Source of the DNA: Paenalcaligenes sp021793095
Lineage (GTDB): Bacteria; Pseudomonadota; Gammaproteobacteria; Burkholderiales; Burkholderiaceae_B
DNA length: 64,000 nucleotides
Direction: 5' to 3'
Assembly (NCBI GenBank): GCA_027317645.1
Contig: DAHVQS010000007.1
Coordinates: 1 to 64,000, forward strand
Each line of letters starts with the position of its first letter. Position 1 is the stretch's first letter. Of the stretch, positions 15,730 through 24,870 are shown piece by piece. A program made the position numbers and the translations under genes. The notes below the pieces were generated by a model. That model made no database searches. It was not told where the DNA came from and saw nothing but the letters and a program-made list of their open reading frames with translations.

Positions 15730-17208
15730 TTAGCGTCCCCCACGTAAAGAACTCAACAACCCCCGCAACAACTGGCGCGCCCCGCGTCGTACCTCACTTT
15801 TGAGTACCGACTGCACCACCCCATCGCGGCGACCACCTCGTGGCCCGGTAGACCCGATCAAAAAGTCACTCAACGCCCCCAGCGCCCCCCCACTGCTTTG
15901 TTCCGCTTGGGCTTGCTCTTGGGCCTGCTTGGCGACTCGCTCTTCGAGTAGCTCATAGGCAGATTCACGATCCACCACCGTATCGTATTTACCCGCCAAT
16001 GGCGATGTGTTTTGTGTCTCTTGTTTTTCCTCTAGTGTTGCCGGCCCTATACGACTGGCAGGGGCCGCCATCCAAGCACGCTCTGTAATCGTTGGCCGCC
16101 CTTCAGAATCCAGCATGGAAACCAAAGCCTCACCCACCCCTAGCTCGGTAATGGCGGCCTCTATATCCAAATCGGGGTTGGGACGCATGGTCTGTGCAAC
16201 CGTGCGCACTGCCTTTTGCTCACGCGGGGTATACGCACGCAAGGCATGCTGGATACGGTGCCCTAACTGGCCTAAAATCACCTCGGGAATATCCCCTGGA
16301 GATTGGGTGACGAAATAAACACCCACCCCTTTAGAGCGGATCAAGCGCAATACCTGCTCGATACGCTCGAGCAGCGACTTGGGCGCCGTATTAAATAGCA
16401 AATGCGCCTCATCAAAGAAGAACACCATCTTGGGCTGAGGCAGATCACCCACCTCGGGCAAGCGCTCGTACAGCTCGGCCATCATCCATAACAGAAAAAT
16501 GGCATATAAACGTGGGGATTGAATTAAACGATCGGCTGCTAAAATATTAACGATGCCGCGACCCGATGCATCGGTGCGTATCCAATCAAAAATATCCAAT
16601 GCCGGCTCACCAAAGAAATGCTCGGCCCCCTCGTCCTCGATACGCAACAAGGCGCGTTGTATGGCGCCGACGGAGGCAGGCGCTATATTGCCATACTGTT
16701 TGCGCAGCTCTGAAGCGTTTTCGCCCACATAGGTGAGCATGGCACGCAAGTCTTTGAAATCGAGCAGCAATAGCCCCTCTTCGTCAGCCACGCGAAATAG
16801 GATATTCATGACCCCCTCTTGGGTGTCATTTAAATCCAGCATGCGCGATAATAGGACTGGGCCCAGATCAGAAACAGTCACCCGAATCGGATGTCCTTGC
16901 TCGCCGAGCACATCCCAAAAGACGGCGGGGTTGGGCCCCCACTCGGGCTCAGGGATTTGATAGCGCTCTAAACGCGCCATGATTTTTTCATTTGGCCGCC
17001 CTGCTTGGGTAATACCACTCAGATCGCCCTTAATATCAGCGGCAAAAACAGCCGTGCCCTGGCGGGAAAACGCCTCGGCCAATACCTGTAGGCTCACTGT
17101 TTTACCTGTACCTGTAGCCCCTGTAATACACCCATGGCGATTCGCCATTGAGGGTAAAAGTTCTATACTATGTTTAGCGCGGTATGCGACTGGTATGGGT
17201 TGTACCAT
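15730..17208 (-). CDS. HerA-like ATPase of the DUF853/YjgR family
   Basis: ATPase of 492 aa with a FtsK/HerA-type fold. Walker A is GATGTGKT at residues 30-37 and Walker B is MVFFFDEAHLLF in the middle. A FVTQSPGDIPEVILGQLGHRIQHALRAYTP segment follows, as in YjgR proteins. The C-terminus has a Gln/Ala linker and a basic Gly/Arg tail. The family is widespread in proteobacteria with poorly defined function. Nearby genes give no sign of the HerA-NurA end-resection pair or of a defence cassette, so a housekeeping role is more likely. It is divergent from yebC and coupled to ghrA downstream. Confidence 0.85.
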   Translation of the reverse strand: MVQPIPVAYRAKHSIELLPSMANRHGCITGATGTGKTVSLQVLAEAFSRQGTAVFAADIKGDLSGITQAGRPNEKIMARLERYQIPEPEWGPNPAVFWDVLGEQGHPIRVTVSDLGPVLLSRMLDLNDTQEGVMNILFRVADEEGLLLLDFKDLRAMLTYVGENASELRKQYGNIAPASVGAIQRALLRIEDEGAEHFFGEPALDIFDWIRTDASGRGIVNILAADRLIQSPRLYAIFLLWMMAELYERLPEVGDLPQPKMVFFFDEAHLLFNTAPKSLLERIEQVLRLIRSKGVGVYFVTQSPGDIPEVILGQLGHRIQHALRAYTPREQKAVRTVAQTMRPNPDLDIEAAITELGVGEALVSMLDSEGRPTITERAWMAAPASRIGPATLEEKQETQNTSPLAGKYDTVVDRESAYELLEERVAKQAQEQAQAEQSSGGALGALSDFLIGSTGPRGGRRDGVVQSVLKSEVRRGARQLLRGLLSSLRGGR

Positions 17209-17340
17209 ATGGAATGACCCCAGCCCGAGAAAAATTGTTCATAATCCTAAAAGCATCTAAAGTGTAGCCTAAGCAATCTTTAGTGCACAGGTTAAAATAG
17301 GTATCTTTACAAATCATTTTAAAATACTTGGTAGCAAATT

Positions 17341-18072
17341 ATGGCAGGTCATAGTAAATGGGCAAATATTCAGCACCGTAAAGGGCGCCAAGACGCCAAA
17401 CGGGCTAAAGTTTGGACACGTATTATTCGTGAAATTCAGGTCGCCGCACGCGATGGCGGGCCTGAGGTCGAAAGTAACCCGCGCCTGCGCCTAGCATTGG
17501 ACAAGGCAGCCGCCGCTAACATGCCCAAGGACAACATCGAGCGCGCCGTGCAACGAGGCGCGGGATTAATCGATGGGCAAAACTTCGAAGAGGTCCGTTA
17601 CGAGGGTTATGGCGTTGGGGGTGCCGCTGTCATTGTGGATTGCATGACAGACAACCGCACACGCACCGTGGCCGAAGTCCGCCATGCCTTTAGCAAGCAC
17701 GGGGGCAATCTGGGCATTGATGGCTCAGTTGTGTTTCAATTTAAACACTGCGGGCAGTTTATCTTTGCTCCGGGCACCAGCGAGGAAGCCGTCATGGAGG
17801 CCGCTCTCGAGGCCGGGGCCGAGGACGTCATCACCGATGATGAAGGGTTAATCGAGGTGATTTGCGAGCCCGCAGATTATGAGCAGGTCAAAAAAGCTTT
17901 CGAGGCAGCAGGTCTGGTGCCTGAGGTACAGGAAATTGTCATGAAAGCCCTCAACGAGACCGAACTCGAGGGGAAAGAGGCAGAAACCATGAAAACGATG
18001 CTGGATGCCTTAGAGTCACTCGACGACGTACAAGAGGTTTATACCACCGCCGTCATGGATGAAACTGAATAA
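17341..18072 (+). CDS. yebC: YebC/PmpR-family protein
   Basis: Protein of 243 aa of the YebC family, DNA-binding regulators for which a role in translating proline-rich stretches has also been reported. The N-terminus MAGHSKWANIQHRKGRQDAK is diagnostic. The middle holds ANMPKDNIERAVQRG, YEGYGVGGAAVIVDCMTDNRTRT and FSKHGGNLGIDGSV. It opens the plus-strand run leading to purD (54 bases downstream) and is divergent from the HerA-like ATPase gene. The length is normal for the family. Confidence 0.95.
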   Translation: MAGHSKWANIQHRKGRQDAKRAKVWTRIIREIQVAARDGGPEVESNPRLRLALDKAAAANMPKDNIERAVQRGAGLIDGQNFEEVRYEGYGVGGAAVIVDCMTDNRTRTVAEVRHAFSKHGGNLGIDGSVVFQFKHCGQFIFAPGTSEEAVMEAALEAGAEDVITDDEGLIEVICEPADYEQVKKAFEAAGLVPEVQEIVMKALNETELEGKEAETMKTMLDALESLDDVQEVYTTAVMDETE

Positions 18073-18126
18073 CCATCAGGGACACCCTTTCGCTCACTCT
18101 TTTGGACATCAGAGACTAACTAAACT

Positions 18127-19419
18127 ATGAAACTACTGGTTATCGGCGCAGGCGGCCGTGAACATGCCATCGCTTGGCGTCTGACGCAATCACAACGGGT
18201 GACTCGAGTCTTTGTTGCCCCGGGCAACGGGGGGACGGCACAGGCTGAACGTATGGAAAATGTGCCACTGCACCGCAACGAGGACTTGGTCGCTTTTGCC
18301 AAAGACAACGACATTGCGTTTGCCGTGGTCGGGCCCGAGGCACCGCTGGCCAACGGAGTGGTCGACGCCTTCCGTGCCGCCGGGCTGCGTATTTTTGGGC
18401 CCACCCAAGCCGCTGCCCAACTGGAAAGCTCCAAAGAGTATGCCAAAGACTTCATGCACCGCCACCACATCGACACGGCAGGCTATCAGAGCTTTACGGA
18501 TGCTCAAGCCGCTAAAGACTATGTCACCGAGCGGGGGGCACCCATTGTGATCAAAGCAGATGGCTTGGCTGCGGGCAAGGGCGTCGTGGTGGCTGAAACC
18601 CTAGAGCAGGCCCATGCTGCGATTGACAGTATGCTGGACTCTGGCGAGTTCGGACAGGCCGGCGCTCGAGTCGTCATCGAAGATTTCCTCGAGGGCGAAG
18701 AGGCAAGCTTTATCGTGCTTTGTGATGGACAGCATGTCCTGCCCATGGCAACCAGCCAAGACCATAAACGCCTCTTAGATGCCGACCAAGGACCCAACAC
18801 AGGGGGCATGGGCGCGTATTCACCGGCACCCATCGTTTCGCCTACCTTGCACAACCGCATCATGCGTGAAATCATCTACCCCACCGTCCAAGGGATGGCC
18901 CGTGAGGGGCACCCTTATACAGGCTTTTTATATGCAGGCCTAATGATTGGCGACGGCCCAGACAGCACACGCCCGATCAAATTGCTCGAATACAACTGCC
19001 GCATGGGCGACCCCGAGGCACAGCCGATCATGCTACGCCTCAAGAGCGATCTGAGCGAAATCTTTGAACAAGCCATAGAGGGCAAGCTAGACCAAGCCAC
19101 TATCGACTGGGATCGACGCGCAGCCCTAGGGGTGGTCATGGCCAGTGCAGGCTACCCCGAAAAGCCACGCACGGGCGATGTCATCCAGCCCCTGCCCGAG
19201 GACCAAGACGACCGCATTATCTTTCATGCGGGCACGGCCCTAACAGACGGGGTTTTAACCACCTCAGGCGGGCGGGTACTGTGCATCACTGCCCTTGGAG
19301 ACTCGCTGCGCCGTGCCCAAGAGGCCGCCTACAACGCCGCTACCCAGGTGCATTTTGATGGCAAGCAGTTCCGCTCAGACATTGGCTGGCGCGCACTCAA
19401 AGGTCAATCCAATCAATAG
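18127..19419 (+). CDS. purD: Phosphoribosylamine-glycine ligase
   Basis: ATP-grasp enzyme of 430 aa for the second step of purine synthesis, joining glycine to phosphoribosylamine. The N-terminus MKLLVIGAGGREHAIAWRL and VAPGNGGTAQ are diagnostic. The ATP-grasp region has VIKADGLAAGKGVVVAET and LEGEEASF; the metal-site region reads TGGMGAYSPAP and YNCRMGDPEAQ. The C-terminal domain is complete. It lies between yebC and hemF, with hemF beginning 7 bases after its stop. Confidence 0.96.
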   Translation: MKLLVIGAGGREHAIAWRLTQSQRVTRVFVAPGNGGTAQAERMENVPLHRNEDLVAFAKDNDIAFAVVGPEAPLANGVVDAFRAAGLRIFGPTQAAAQLESSKEYAKDFMHRHHIDTAGYQSFTDAQAAKDYVTERGAPIVIKADGLAAGKGVVVAETLEQAHAAIDSMLDSGEFGQAGARVVIEDFLEGEEASFIVLCDGQHVLPMATSQDHKRLLDADQGPNTGGMGAYSPAPIVSPTLHNRIMREIIYPTVQGMAREGHPYTGFLYAGLMIGDGPDSTRPIKLLEYNCRMGDPEAQPIMLRLKSDLSEIFEQAIEGKLDQATIDWDRRAALGVVMASAGYPEKPRTGDVIQPLPEDQDDRIIFHAGTALTDGVLTTSGGRVLCITALGDSLRRAQEAAYNAATQVHFDGKQFRSDIGWRALKGQSNQ

Positions 19420-19426
19420 GTTTTGC

Positions 19427-20329
19427 ATGAGCATTCCCATTTCCTTAGCACACGATTATTTTTTAGACCTACAGGATCGCATTGCCAAGCGGCTCAGCTT
19501 GGCTGATGGCACCGAGTTTCATACGGATCGCTGGACCCGCGAAGAAGGGGGCGGAGGGATCTCACGCTATTTAGAAAATGGCCCCCTCTTTGAGCGCGGT
19601 GCAGTTCTCTTTAGCCACGTCAAAGGCAATCATTTACCGCCCTCAGCAACCGCACAGCGTCCCGATCTCAAGGGACGCCCCTGGGAGGCCATGGGCGTCT
19701 CATTGGTACTGCACCCAGTGAATCCTTATGTGCCCACAACCCACCTCAATGTGCGGTTATTCGTGGCACATGCCCAAGATGAGCAGGCACCTGTATTTTG
19801 GTTTGGCGGAGGCATGGACCTCACCCCCTATTATATTTTCCCAGACGATGCCCGACATTTTCACCAAACATGTGCAGACGCACTGGCACCCTTTGGTGAC
19901 GATTACTACCCTCGCTACAAGGCATGGTGCGACCAATACTTTTACCTCAAACACCGCGATGAAACACGCGGTATAGGCGGTATTTTTTATGACGATCTCA
20001 ACACCCCTGATTTTGATCATTGCTTTAACTTGACTCAATCAGTGGGTGATCATTTTCTAAAGGCTTATATGCCTATCGTCGAAGAGCGTCGCCATCTACC
20101 TTATGGCGAGCGCGAGCGCGATTTTCAGGCGTATCGACGCGGCCGCTACGTAGAATTTAATCTGGTCCTTGATCGGGGCACAACCTTTGGTTTGCAATCG
20201 GGGGGGCGCACTGAGTCCATCTTGTTATCCATGCCCCCCATGGCCCAATGGCGTTATCAATGGCAGCCCGAGGCCGGCAGCCCTGAGGCCGAGCTTTACG
20301 AGTACCTGCAACCCCGTCAATGGCTATGA
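19427..20329 (+). CDS. hemF: Oxygen-dependent coproporphyrinogen III oxidase
   Basis: Haem biosynthesis enzyme of 300 aa that oxidatively decarboxylates coproporphyrinogen III to protoporphyrinogen IX using O2. Signature blocks are WTREEGGGGISRYLENG, HPVNPYVPTTHLNVR, WFGGGMDLTPYY, RGIGGIFYDDLN and RGRYVEFNLVLDRGT. The ATG at 19427, 7 bases after purD, is chosen because the upstream in-frame codons overlap purD and are unlike HemF. Its stop overlaps the nadD start (ATGA). A HemJ-like protein elsewhere in the window would carry out the next haem step. Confidence 0.96.
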   Translation: MSIPISLAHDYFLDLQDRIAKRLSLADGTEFHTDRWTREEGGGGISRYLENGPLFERGAVLFSHVKGNHLPPSATAQRPDLKGRPWEAMGVSLVLHPVNPYVPTTHLNVRLFVAHAQDEQAPVFWFGGGMDLTPYYIFPDDARHFHQTCADALAPFGDDYYPRYKAWCDQYFYLKHRDETRGIGGIFYDDLNTPDFDHCFNLTQSVGDHFLKAYMPIVEERRHLPYGERERDFQAYRRGRYVEFNLVLDRGTTFGLQSGGRTESILLSMPPMAQWRYQWQPEAGSPEAELYEYLQPRQWL

Positions 20330-20913
20330 TCAAGGTGGGTTTATTAGGGGGTAGCTTTGACCCCGTTCACAAGGCACATATTGCTTTGGCACAACGCGCG
20401 GTAGCGGCCCTAGGCCTTGACAGACTAGAGCTCATTCCAGCAGCCAATCCATGGCAGCGCGCCCCACTCAAAGCCAGTGCCGAACATCGGCTCGCCATGC
20501 TGCAGCTCGTGACTGCGGATCTCCCCGCGCTCCATATCAACCCCATCGAGCTCCATCGGGCCGGGCCAACCTATACGCTGGACACCCTCCAACAACTGCC
20601 TAAAGGGCCCGACTATTATTGGGTCCTGGGCAGTGATCAGTTGGAAAATTTTCATACGTGGCAAGGCTGGCAAGACATCCTGCAATACGTCACCTTAGCG
20701 GTGGCTCAGCGACCCGGTTCAAATATCCAGCCCGCAGATGCACTGGCTGCCCACCTAAAAAAACACCACCAGGCGCTTGAGATCATTGAATTTGAGCCCA
20801 TGGAAATATCGGCAACGGATATTCGCAATCGCTTAAAACAACAGCAACCGACGGACGGCTTGCTCGACCCAAAGGTTCAGCAGTACATTAAGAGACATCA
20901 ACTTTATTTATAA
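20326..20913 (+). CDS. nadD: Nicotinate-nucleotide adenylyltransferase
   Basis: NAD synthesis enzyme of about 195 aa that adenylates nicotinate mononucleotide. The nucleotidyltransferase motif VGLLGGSFDPVHKAHIALA is at the N-terminus, LELIPAANPWQR and YYWVLGSDQLENFHTWQGW in the middle, and ISATDIRNRL near the end. The start at 20326 forms an ATGA overlap with the hemF stop; an ATG two codons earlier (20320) is also possible. rsfS follows 19 bases downstream, the standard nadD-rsfS pair. Confidence 0.95.
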   Translation: MIKVGLLGGSFDPVHKAHIALAQRAVAALGLDRLELIPAANPWQRAPLKASAEHRLAMLQLVTADLPALHINPIELHRAGPTYTLDTLQQLPKGPDYYWVLGSDQLENFHTWQGWQDILQYVTLAVAQRPGSNIQPADALAAHLKKHHQALEIIEFEPMEISATDIRNRLKQQQPTDGLLDPKVQQYIKRHQLYL

Positions 20914-20932
20914 TAGGTTACATACACCCTAC

Positions 20933-21313
20933 ATGAATTTAGAACAGCAAGAGAAAATCGTTTTAGAGGCCCTTGAGGATGTCAAAGGCCACGACATACG
21001 CGCCTTTGATACCACACCTCTGACCAGCCTCTTTGATCGGGTCTTTATCGCGACGGGGACATCGAATCGCCAAACCAGCTCGATGGCCAACGAAGTCGTG
21101 CGTCAAGCACGCAAATATGCTTTGGATGTCGTTGCTATCGAGGGGCAGACCGAGGGCGAATGGGTACTCATTGATCTCGGGGATATCGTCGTGCACTGCA
21201 TGCAAGCAGCCATTCGTGATTATTATCAGCTCGAAGACTTATGGGGCGATCATCCCCTGGATTTAGATAAAATTCGGGCCCTCCCCATGCCTGCCAAGAA
21301 TAAGCCTGATTGA
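20933..21313 (+). CDS. rsfS: Ribosomal silencing factor RsfS
   Basis: Small protein of 126 aa that binds ribosomal protein L14 and keeps 50S and 30S apart during starvation. Family features are VKGHDIRAFDTTPLTSLFDRVFIATGTSNRQ and the conserved EWVLIDLGDIVVHCMQ block followed by YYQLEDLWGD. It is co-directional with nadD and maf. The gene rlmH, which in relatives usually follows rsfS, is not between it and maf here. Confidence 0.95.
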   Translation: MNLEQQEKIVLEALEDVKGHDIRAFDTTPLTSLFDRVFIATGTSNRQTSSMANEVVRQARKYALDVVAIEGQTEGEWVLIDLGDIVVHCMQAAIRDYYQLEDLWGDHPLDLDKIRALPMPAKNKPD

Positions 21314-21342
21314 TCTCGCCTAAACGCTACCGCTCGGACTTT

Positions 21343-21957
21343 ATGGTTAGTTTATACCTGGCTTCAGCCAGTCCTCGTCGACATGACATCCTGAATCAAC
21401 TCAACATCCCACACGATGTGTTGCAGGTCCCCAGCCCTGCTGGCGAAGATGAGCCCATCTTGCCTGGGGAATCCCCCAAAGACTACGCACAGCGCACGAC
21501 CCAAGACAAACTGCGCCATGCCCTCAACTGGATAAGCACGCAGGCATTAGACGCTGACCGCCCAGTCTTGTGCGCGGATACCTGCGTGGCACTTGATAAT
21601 GAGGTGTTAGGCAAACCACAAGACACCCAGCAGGCGGAATATTTCCTGGGCCGTATGTCGGGGCGCACACATCAGGTATACACTGCACAGGCGCTGGGTT
21701 ATCGGGGCCGTATTTACAGCTCGTTGAGCATTAACCATGTCGTTTTCCGCCCTTTGAATGCCGCTGAAATACGCGCTTATTGCGCCACAGGCGAGCCCTT
21801 TGGCAAGGCAGGAGGCTACGGCATTCAGGGGCATGCCAGCTATTTTATTGATCGCTTAGAGGGCCGTTACAGTGCAGTGATGGGGCTGGACATTTATGAC
21901 CTATACCAGCTGCTCGAGCAGGCTCAGCTCCAACATCTTTGTTTTTTGACCACCTAA
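21343..21957 (+). CDS. maf: Maf-family nucleotide pyrophosphatase (YhdE type)
   Basis: Nucleoside triphosphate pyrophosphatase of 204 aa. Maf proteins remove non-canonical or excess nucleotides; the dTTP/UTP-specific YhdE type is suggested by CADTCVALDNEVLGKP and KAGGYGIQGHAS. The N-terminus LYLASASPRRHDIL is the Maf signature. The ATG at 21343 gives a normal length; a TTG at 21310 overlapping the rsfS stop is an alternative. It ends the yebC-to-maf plus-strand run before a terminator. Confidence 0.88.
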   Translation: MVSLYLASASPRRHDILNQLNIPHDVLQVPSPAGEDEPILPGESPKDYAQRTTQDKLRHALNWISTQALDADRPVLCADTCVALDNEVLGKPQDTQQAEYFLGRMSGRTHQVYTAQALGYRGRIYSSLSINHVVFRPLNAAEIRAYCATGEPFGKAGGYGIQGHASYFIDRLEGRYSAVMGLDIYDLYQLLEQAQLQHLCFLTT

Positions 21958-21968
21958 TTATTTAAAAA

Positions 21969-21998
21969 AGGCACACATAATTGTGTGCCTCATTTTTT
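21969..21998 (+). terminator. Terminator after maf
   Basis: AGGCACACA at 21969-21977 pairs with TGTGTGCCT at 21982-21990 around a 4-base loop, followed by six T at 21993-21998. It also separates the convergent DUF945 gene, and the A-run on the left allows use from the minus strand. Confidence 0.85.
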
Positions 21999-22003
21999 AC
22001 TTA

Positions 22004-23338
22004 TTATCGGGCCAACCATAGCAGCCATTTAAATAAAATTGCCTGCATTTCTTTTTTGCCGTGGGTTTGGCCATTTAAGACGTAATTGTCTGCCCCCTGA
22101 TCGTATTGCAGGTCAAGCCGTAACGCATCATCCTCAAACTCAATCAGGTTGAGCTGCTGCCCTTCTTTGATAAAAGCATCGAGCAATACCCGCAGCATGG
22201 CTCCTTTGACCCCTTTTTCCTGGCCCACCACCTCTTGGAGCACAGCGCGAGGGAGATCCGCCTTGAAGGCTGCCTTTTCTAACTCATCGCCCATGCGTGG
22301 AGCCAACTCAAAAAACCCCGAAAACTGAGCTTTCCCCCCCTCGTTGACCCAATTGAGCTCCTCGATGGTATAACGCGGATGCGCAGCAAGGCTTTTTAGC
22401 CACAACTCATCACGCTCTTGATCAGATAACTCGGCAAAGGCACGTGCACTAATCGCCTCGGCAATACGCTCAAGTTGTAGTCGAAGGTCAAAAGCCCCCA
22501 AAGTAATACCACCATCTATCACCACCTCTTTGGCGCTAGACTGGGCAGTCATATCAAATAACCCCTCTTCACGCTGCTGGATTAATTCAAGCTCAAAATC
22601 ATCCGCACGGATCTCGGCCCCGTCATGCCACTCTAATTCATCCGCGCCGACATATAAATGCCCATCGAATAAAGACTTGGGATCCGTGGTGATCCATTGA
22701 ATCTGGGGCTCAACCATATAAAAAGCCTCGTGCTGCTTTTCATAAGCAAGCGTCGGTGCGGTGGCTTTTAACTGATAAAGCCCTTGGCCAATGCTTTTAA
22801 TGTCGAGCGCTCCTGCCCCGAGCACGAAACGCTCGGCGTGCTCTTCGTGGGTCAAAGCCGCCCACTGCCAGCGGCTATTAAAACGACCATCCCAATCAAT
22901 CTCAGTGGCCATCTGTAAAGGCTCTTTGCCCTGACTCCACTCAAACAAGTCTTTACCCGCTCCTTGATTGAGCAAGCGCATTTCGCTGTAAGCCATGACA
23001 GGCAGCCACTCTTGTTGGCGCAAGCGCCCCCACGGCCAAGGACCGTGCTGCAAATTGTCCTCAAAGACATAGCGCTTAATGAGTGGCCCCCGCGACCATG
23101 TCAGTGTCAACAAACGTTGGGAACGCCATACTCCACGGTGCAGCGTGTCGAGCTCGAGCTGCACATGCTGATCGGGATAGCCATCGTCAGTGAGCGATTG
23201 CAGATGCTCATTGAGATACTGCACCTGGGCAACAGAGATACGCTCGGCCCGCTCGCCCACCCACCAAGAAATCACTCCGTGCGCAACAAAAAGCGCCAGG
23301 AGGACAATAAAAAAATAAAACTTTTTCTTGTGCTTCAT
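22004..23338 (-). CDS. DUF945 (YdgA-like) protein
   Basis: Protein of 444 aa anchored by one N-terminal membrane helix (KKFYFFIVLLALFVAHGVISWWVG), with a large periplasmic portion. The pattern of the next 60 residues (LQSLTDDGYPDQHVQLELDTLHRGVWRSQRLLTLTW) and the repeated LRLQLERIAEAISARAF / LDLQYDQGADNYVLNGQ beta segments fit the YdgA/DUF945 family, whose role is not established. It starts 27 bases downstream of ispH on the same strand, so it may share its transcript. Confidence 0.75.
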   Translation of the reverse strand: MKHKKKFYFFIVLLALFVAHGVISWWVGERAERISVAQVQYLNEHLQSLTDDGYPDQHVQLELDTLHRGVWRSQRLLTLTWSRGPLIKRYVFEDNLQHGPWPWGRLRQQEWLPVMAYSEMRLLNQGAGKDLFEWSQGKEPLQMATEIDWDGRFNSRWQWAALTHEEHAERFVLGAGALDIKSIGQGLYQLKATAPTLAYEKQHEAFYMVEPQIQWITTDPKSLFDGHLYVGADELEWHDGAEIRADDFELELIQQREEGLFDMTAQSSAKEVVIDGGITLGAFDLRLQLERIAEAISARAFAELSDQERDELWLKSLAAHPRYTIEELNWVNEGGKAQFSGFFELAPRMGDELEKAAFKADLPRAVLQEVVGQEKGVKGAMLRVLLDAFIKEGQQLNLIEFEDDALRLDLQYDQGADNYVLNGQTHGKKEMQAILFKWLLWLAR

Positions 23339-23365
23339 AAGTTACGCGCCAAGAGCGTACCAGAG

Positions 23366-24346
23366 TTAGTTACCAAGGGGCTCACGCTGCGCTATTTTGC
23401 GGGAAAGCTCACGCGGCAGTGGGAAGGAAACCTTTTCCTCGACCCCATCTAGGGTACGCACTGACTGGGCGCCCAACTCGCGCAAGCGGTCGATCACTTG
23501 CTGCACCAACACTTCTGGCGCAGAAGCCCCCGCCGTCACCCCGACGCGCTCACCGTGCGCTAACCAATCGGCCTGCACCATAGCAGGATCATCCAGTAAA
23601 TAGGCAGGAGTTCCCTCGCGCTCGGCCACCTCGCGTAAGCGGTTTGAGTTTGAGCTGTTGGTACTGCCCACCACCAACACCACATCACTTTGGTGGGCCA
23701 TCTTTTTAACCGCATCTTGACGATTTTGGGTGGCGTAACAGATGTCACTCTTTTTAGGCTCGACAATCCCAGGGAATCGCTGACGTAAGGCCTCAGCCAC
23801 CTGGTGCGCATCATCCACTGATAAAGTCGTTTGAGTCACAAAAGCCAAATGCTCGGGGTCTTTTACCTCGAGCGCCTCAACATCAGCAACCGTCTCGACC
23901 AAATACATGCCATCATCTGCCTGCCCTAAGGTGCCTGCCACCTCGGGGTGACCACGGTGGCCGATCATGATGACTTCGCGGCCATCGCGTCGCATGCGTG
24001 CGACCTCTACGTGCACCTTGGTCACCAAGGGGCAGGTGGCATCAAATATGGTCAACCCGCGGCGCTCGGCATCCTCGCGCACGGCGAGCGAAACACCATG
24101 CGCAGAAAACACCACAATGGCACCCGCCGGCGCCTCATCGAGCTCTTTGATAAAGATTGCCCCCTTTTTGCGCAGGTCCTCGACCACAAAACGGTTGTGC
24201 ACAATCTCGTGACGGACATAGATGGGCTTGCCATGCAACTCTAATGCTCGCTCGACAATGTCAATGGCTCGGTCTACACCCGCGCAAAAGCCACGTGGCT
24301 GCGCCAGTGTAATATCAAAAATCTTGTGTGTAGATTGCTGTGTCAT
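23366..24346 (-). CDS. ispH: 4-hydroxy-3-methylbut-2-enyl diphosphate reductase
   Basis: Iron-sulfur enzyme of 326 aa, last step of the MEP isoprenoid pathway, giving IPP and DMAPP. The three cluster cysteines sit in PRGFCAGVDRA, FDATCPLVTKVH and SDICYATQNRQ. GHRGHPEVAGTLGQ, TQTTLSVDDAHQ and the NSSNSNRLREVAE block are conserved. The ATG at 24346 overlaps the fkpB stop (ATGA). The fkpB-ispH pairing is common in proteobacteria. Confidence 0.96.
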   Translation of the reverse strand: MTQQSTHKIFDITLAQPRGFCAGVDRAIDIVERALELHGKPIYVRHEIVHNRFVVEDLRKKGAIFIKELDEAPAGAIVVFSAHGVSLAVREDAERRGLTIFDATCPLVTKVHVEVARMRRDGREVIMIGHRGHPEVAGTLGQADDGMYLVETVADVEALEVKDPEHLAFVTQTTLSVDDAHQVAEALRQRFPGIVEPKKSDICYATQNRQDAVKKMAHQSDVVLVVGSTNSSNSNRLREVAEREGTPAYLLDDPAMVQADWLAHGERVGVTAGASAPEVLVQQVIDRLRELGAQSVRTLDGVEEKVSFPLPRELSRKIAQREPLGN

Positions 24347-24819
24347 AGTATTCCTAAAATTTTGACGTCTAAACGTATTTGAGCACCTGCCAAAGGATGA
24401 TTGAAATCGATTAATGCCTGGTCGTCCTGCCATTTCTTGAGCACGCCTGCATAGCGTTGGCTGGTTGGCGCGACAAACTCAACCGTATCGCCAGGATTAA
24501 AACTGGCATCTGCACTGGCATTTTCCATCACCTGTGCCCGTGATACCCACTGCACCAAGGCGGGGTTGCGCTCACCATAGGCCTCTATGGGATCGATTTC
24601 AAAGCTGTATTCTCCGTGGTCGGGTAAACCCAGCAAATACTGTTCCAGCCCGGGCGACCATTGTCCAACCCCTAGCTGTAATGTTGCCGGACGCATCTCA
24701 AAAGTATCAATAAACACCGTACCAGCAACCGCCCCATTTAACACGGTAATACGGTAATGCAAGGTGACAAACGAATCCTCACGGATGCTTTTGTCACGAG
24801 CAGCCCCATTTTCGTTCAC
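24343..24819 (-). CDS. fkpB: FKBP-type peptidyl-prolyl isomerase FkpB (SlpA)
   Basis: Prolyl isomerase of about 158 aa, SlyD-like without the His-rich tail. The FKBP part begins DSFVTLHYRITVLNGAVAGTVFIDTFEMRPATLQLGVGQWSPGLEQ, and the inserted flap carries FEIDPIEAYGERNPALVQ. The listed start is a GTG at 24817-24819 preceded by AAAGGA nine bases upstream; longer in-frame starts would run into the divergent radC gene at 24871. It is translationally coupled to ispH by an ATGA overlap. Confidence 0.88.
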   Translation of the reverse strand: MNENGAARDKSIREDSFVTLHYRITVLNGAVAGTVFIDTFEMRPATLQLGVGQWSPGLEQYLLGLPDHGEYSFEIDPIEAYGERNPALVQWVSRAQVMENASADASFNPGDTVEFVAPTSQRYAGVLKKWQDDQALIDFNHPLAGAQIRLDVKILGIL

Positions 24820-24870
24820 GTTGTGACATCCTTTAATTTGATTGTTCCACTGATATTTTATGCGTGCAAG

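Noticed and set aside
15730..17208. HerA-like ATPase as part of an antiviral or end-resection system
   Set aside because: No NurA, SIR2, nuclease or other defence partner is adjacent. It matches the widespread housekeeping YjgR/DUF853 family and sits with ghrA and yebC.
18519..18875. Antisense 118-codon open frame within purD
   Set aside because: It is a mirror of the GC-biased codons of purD with no independent support.
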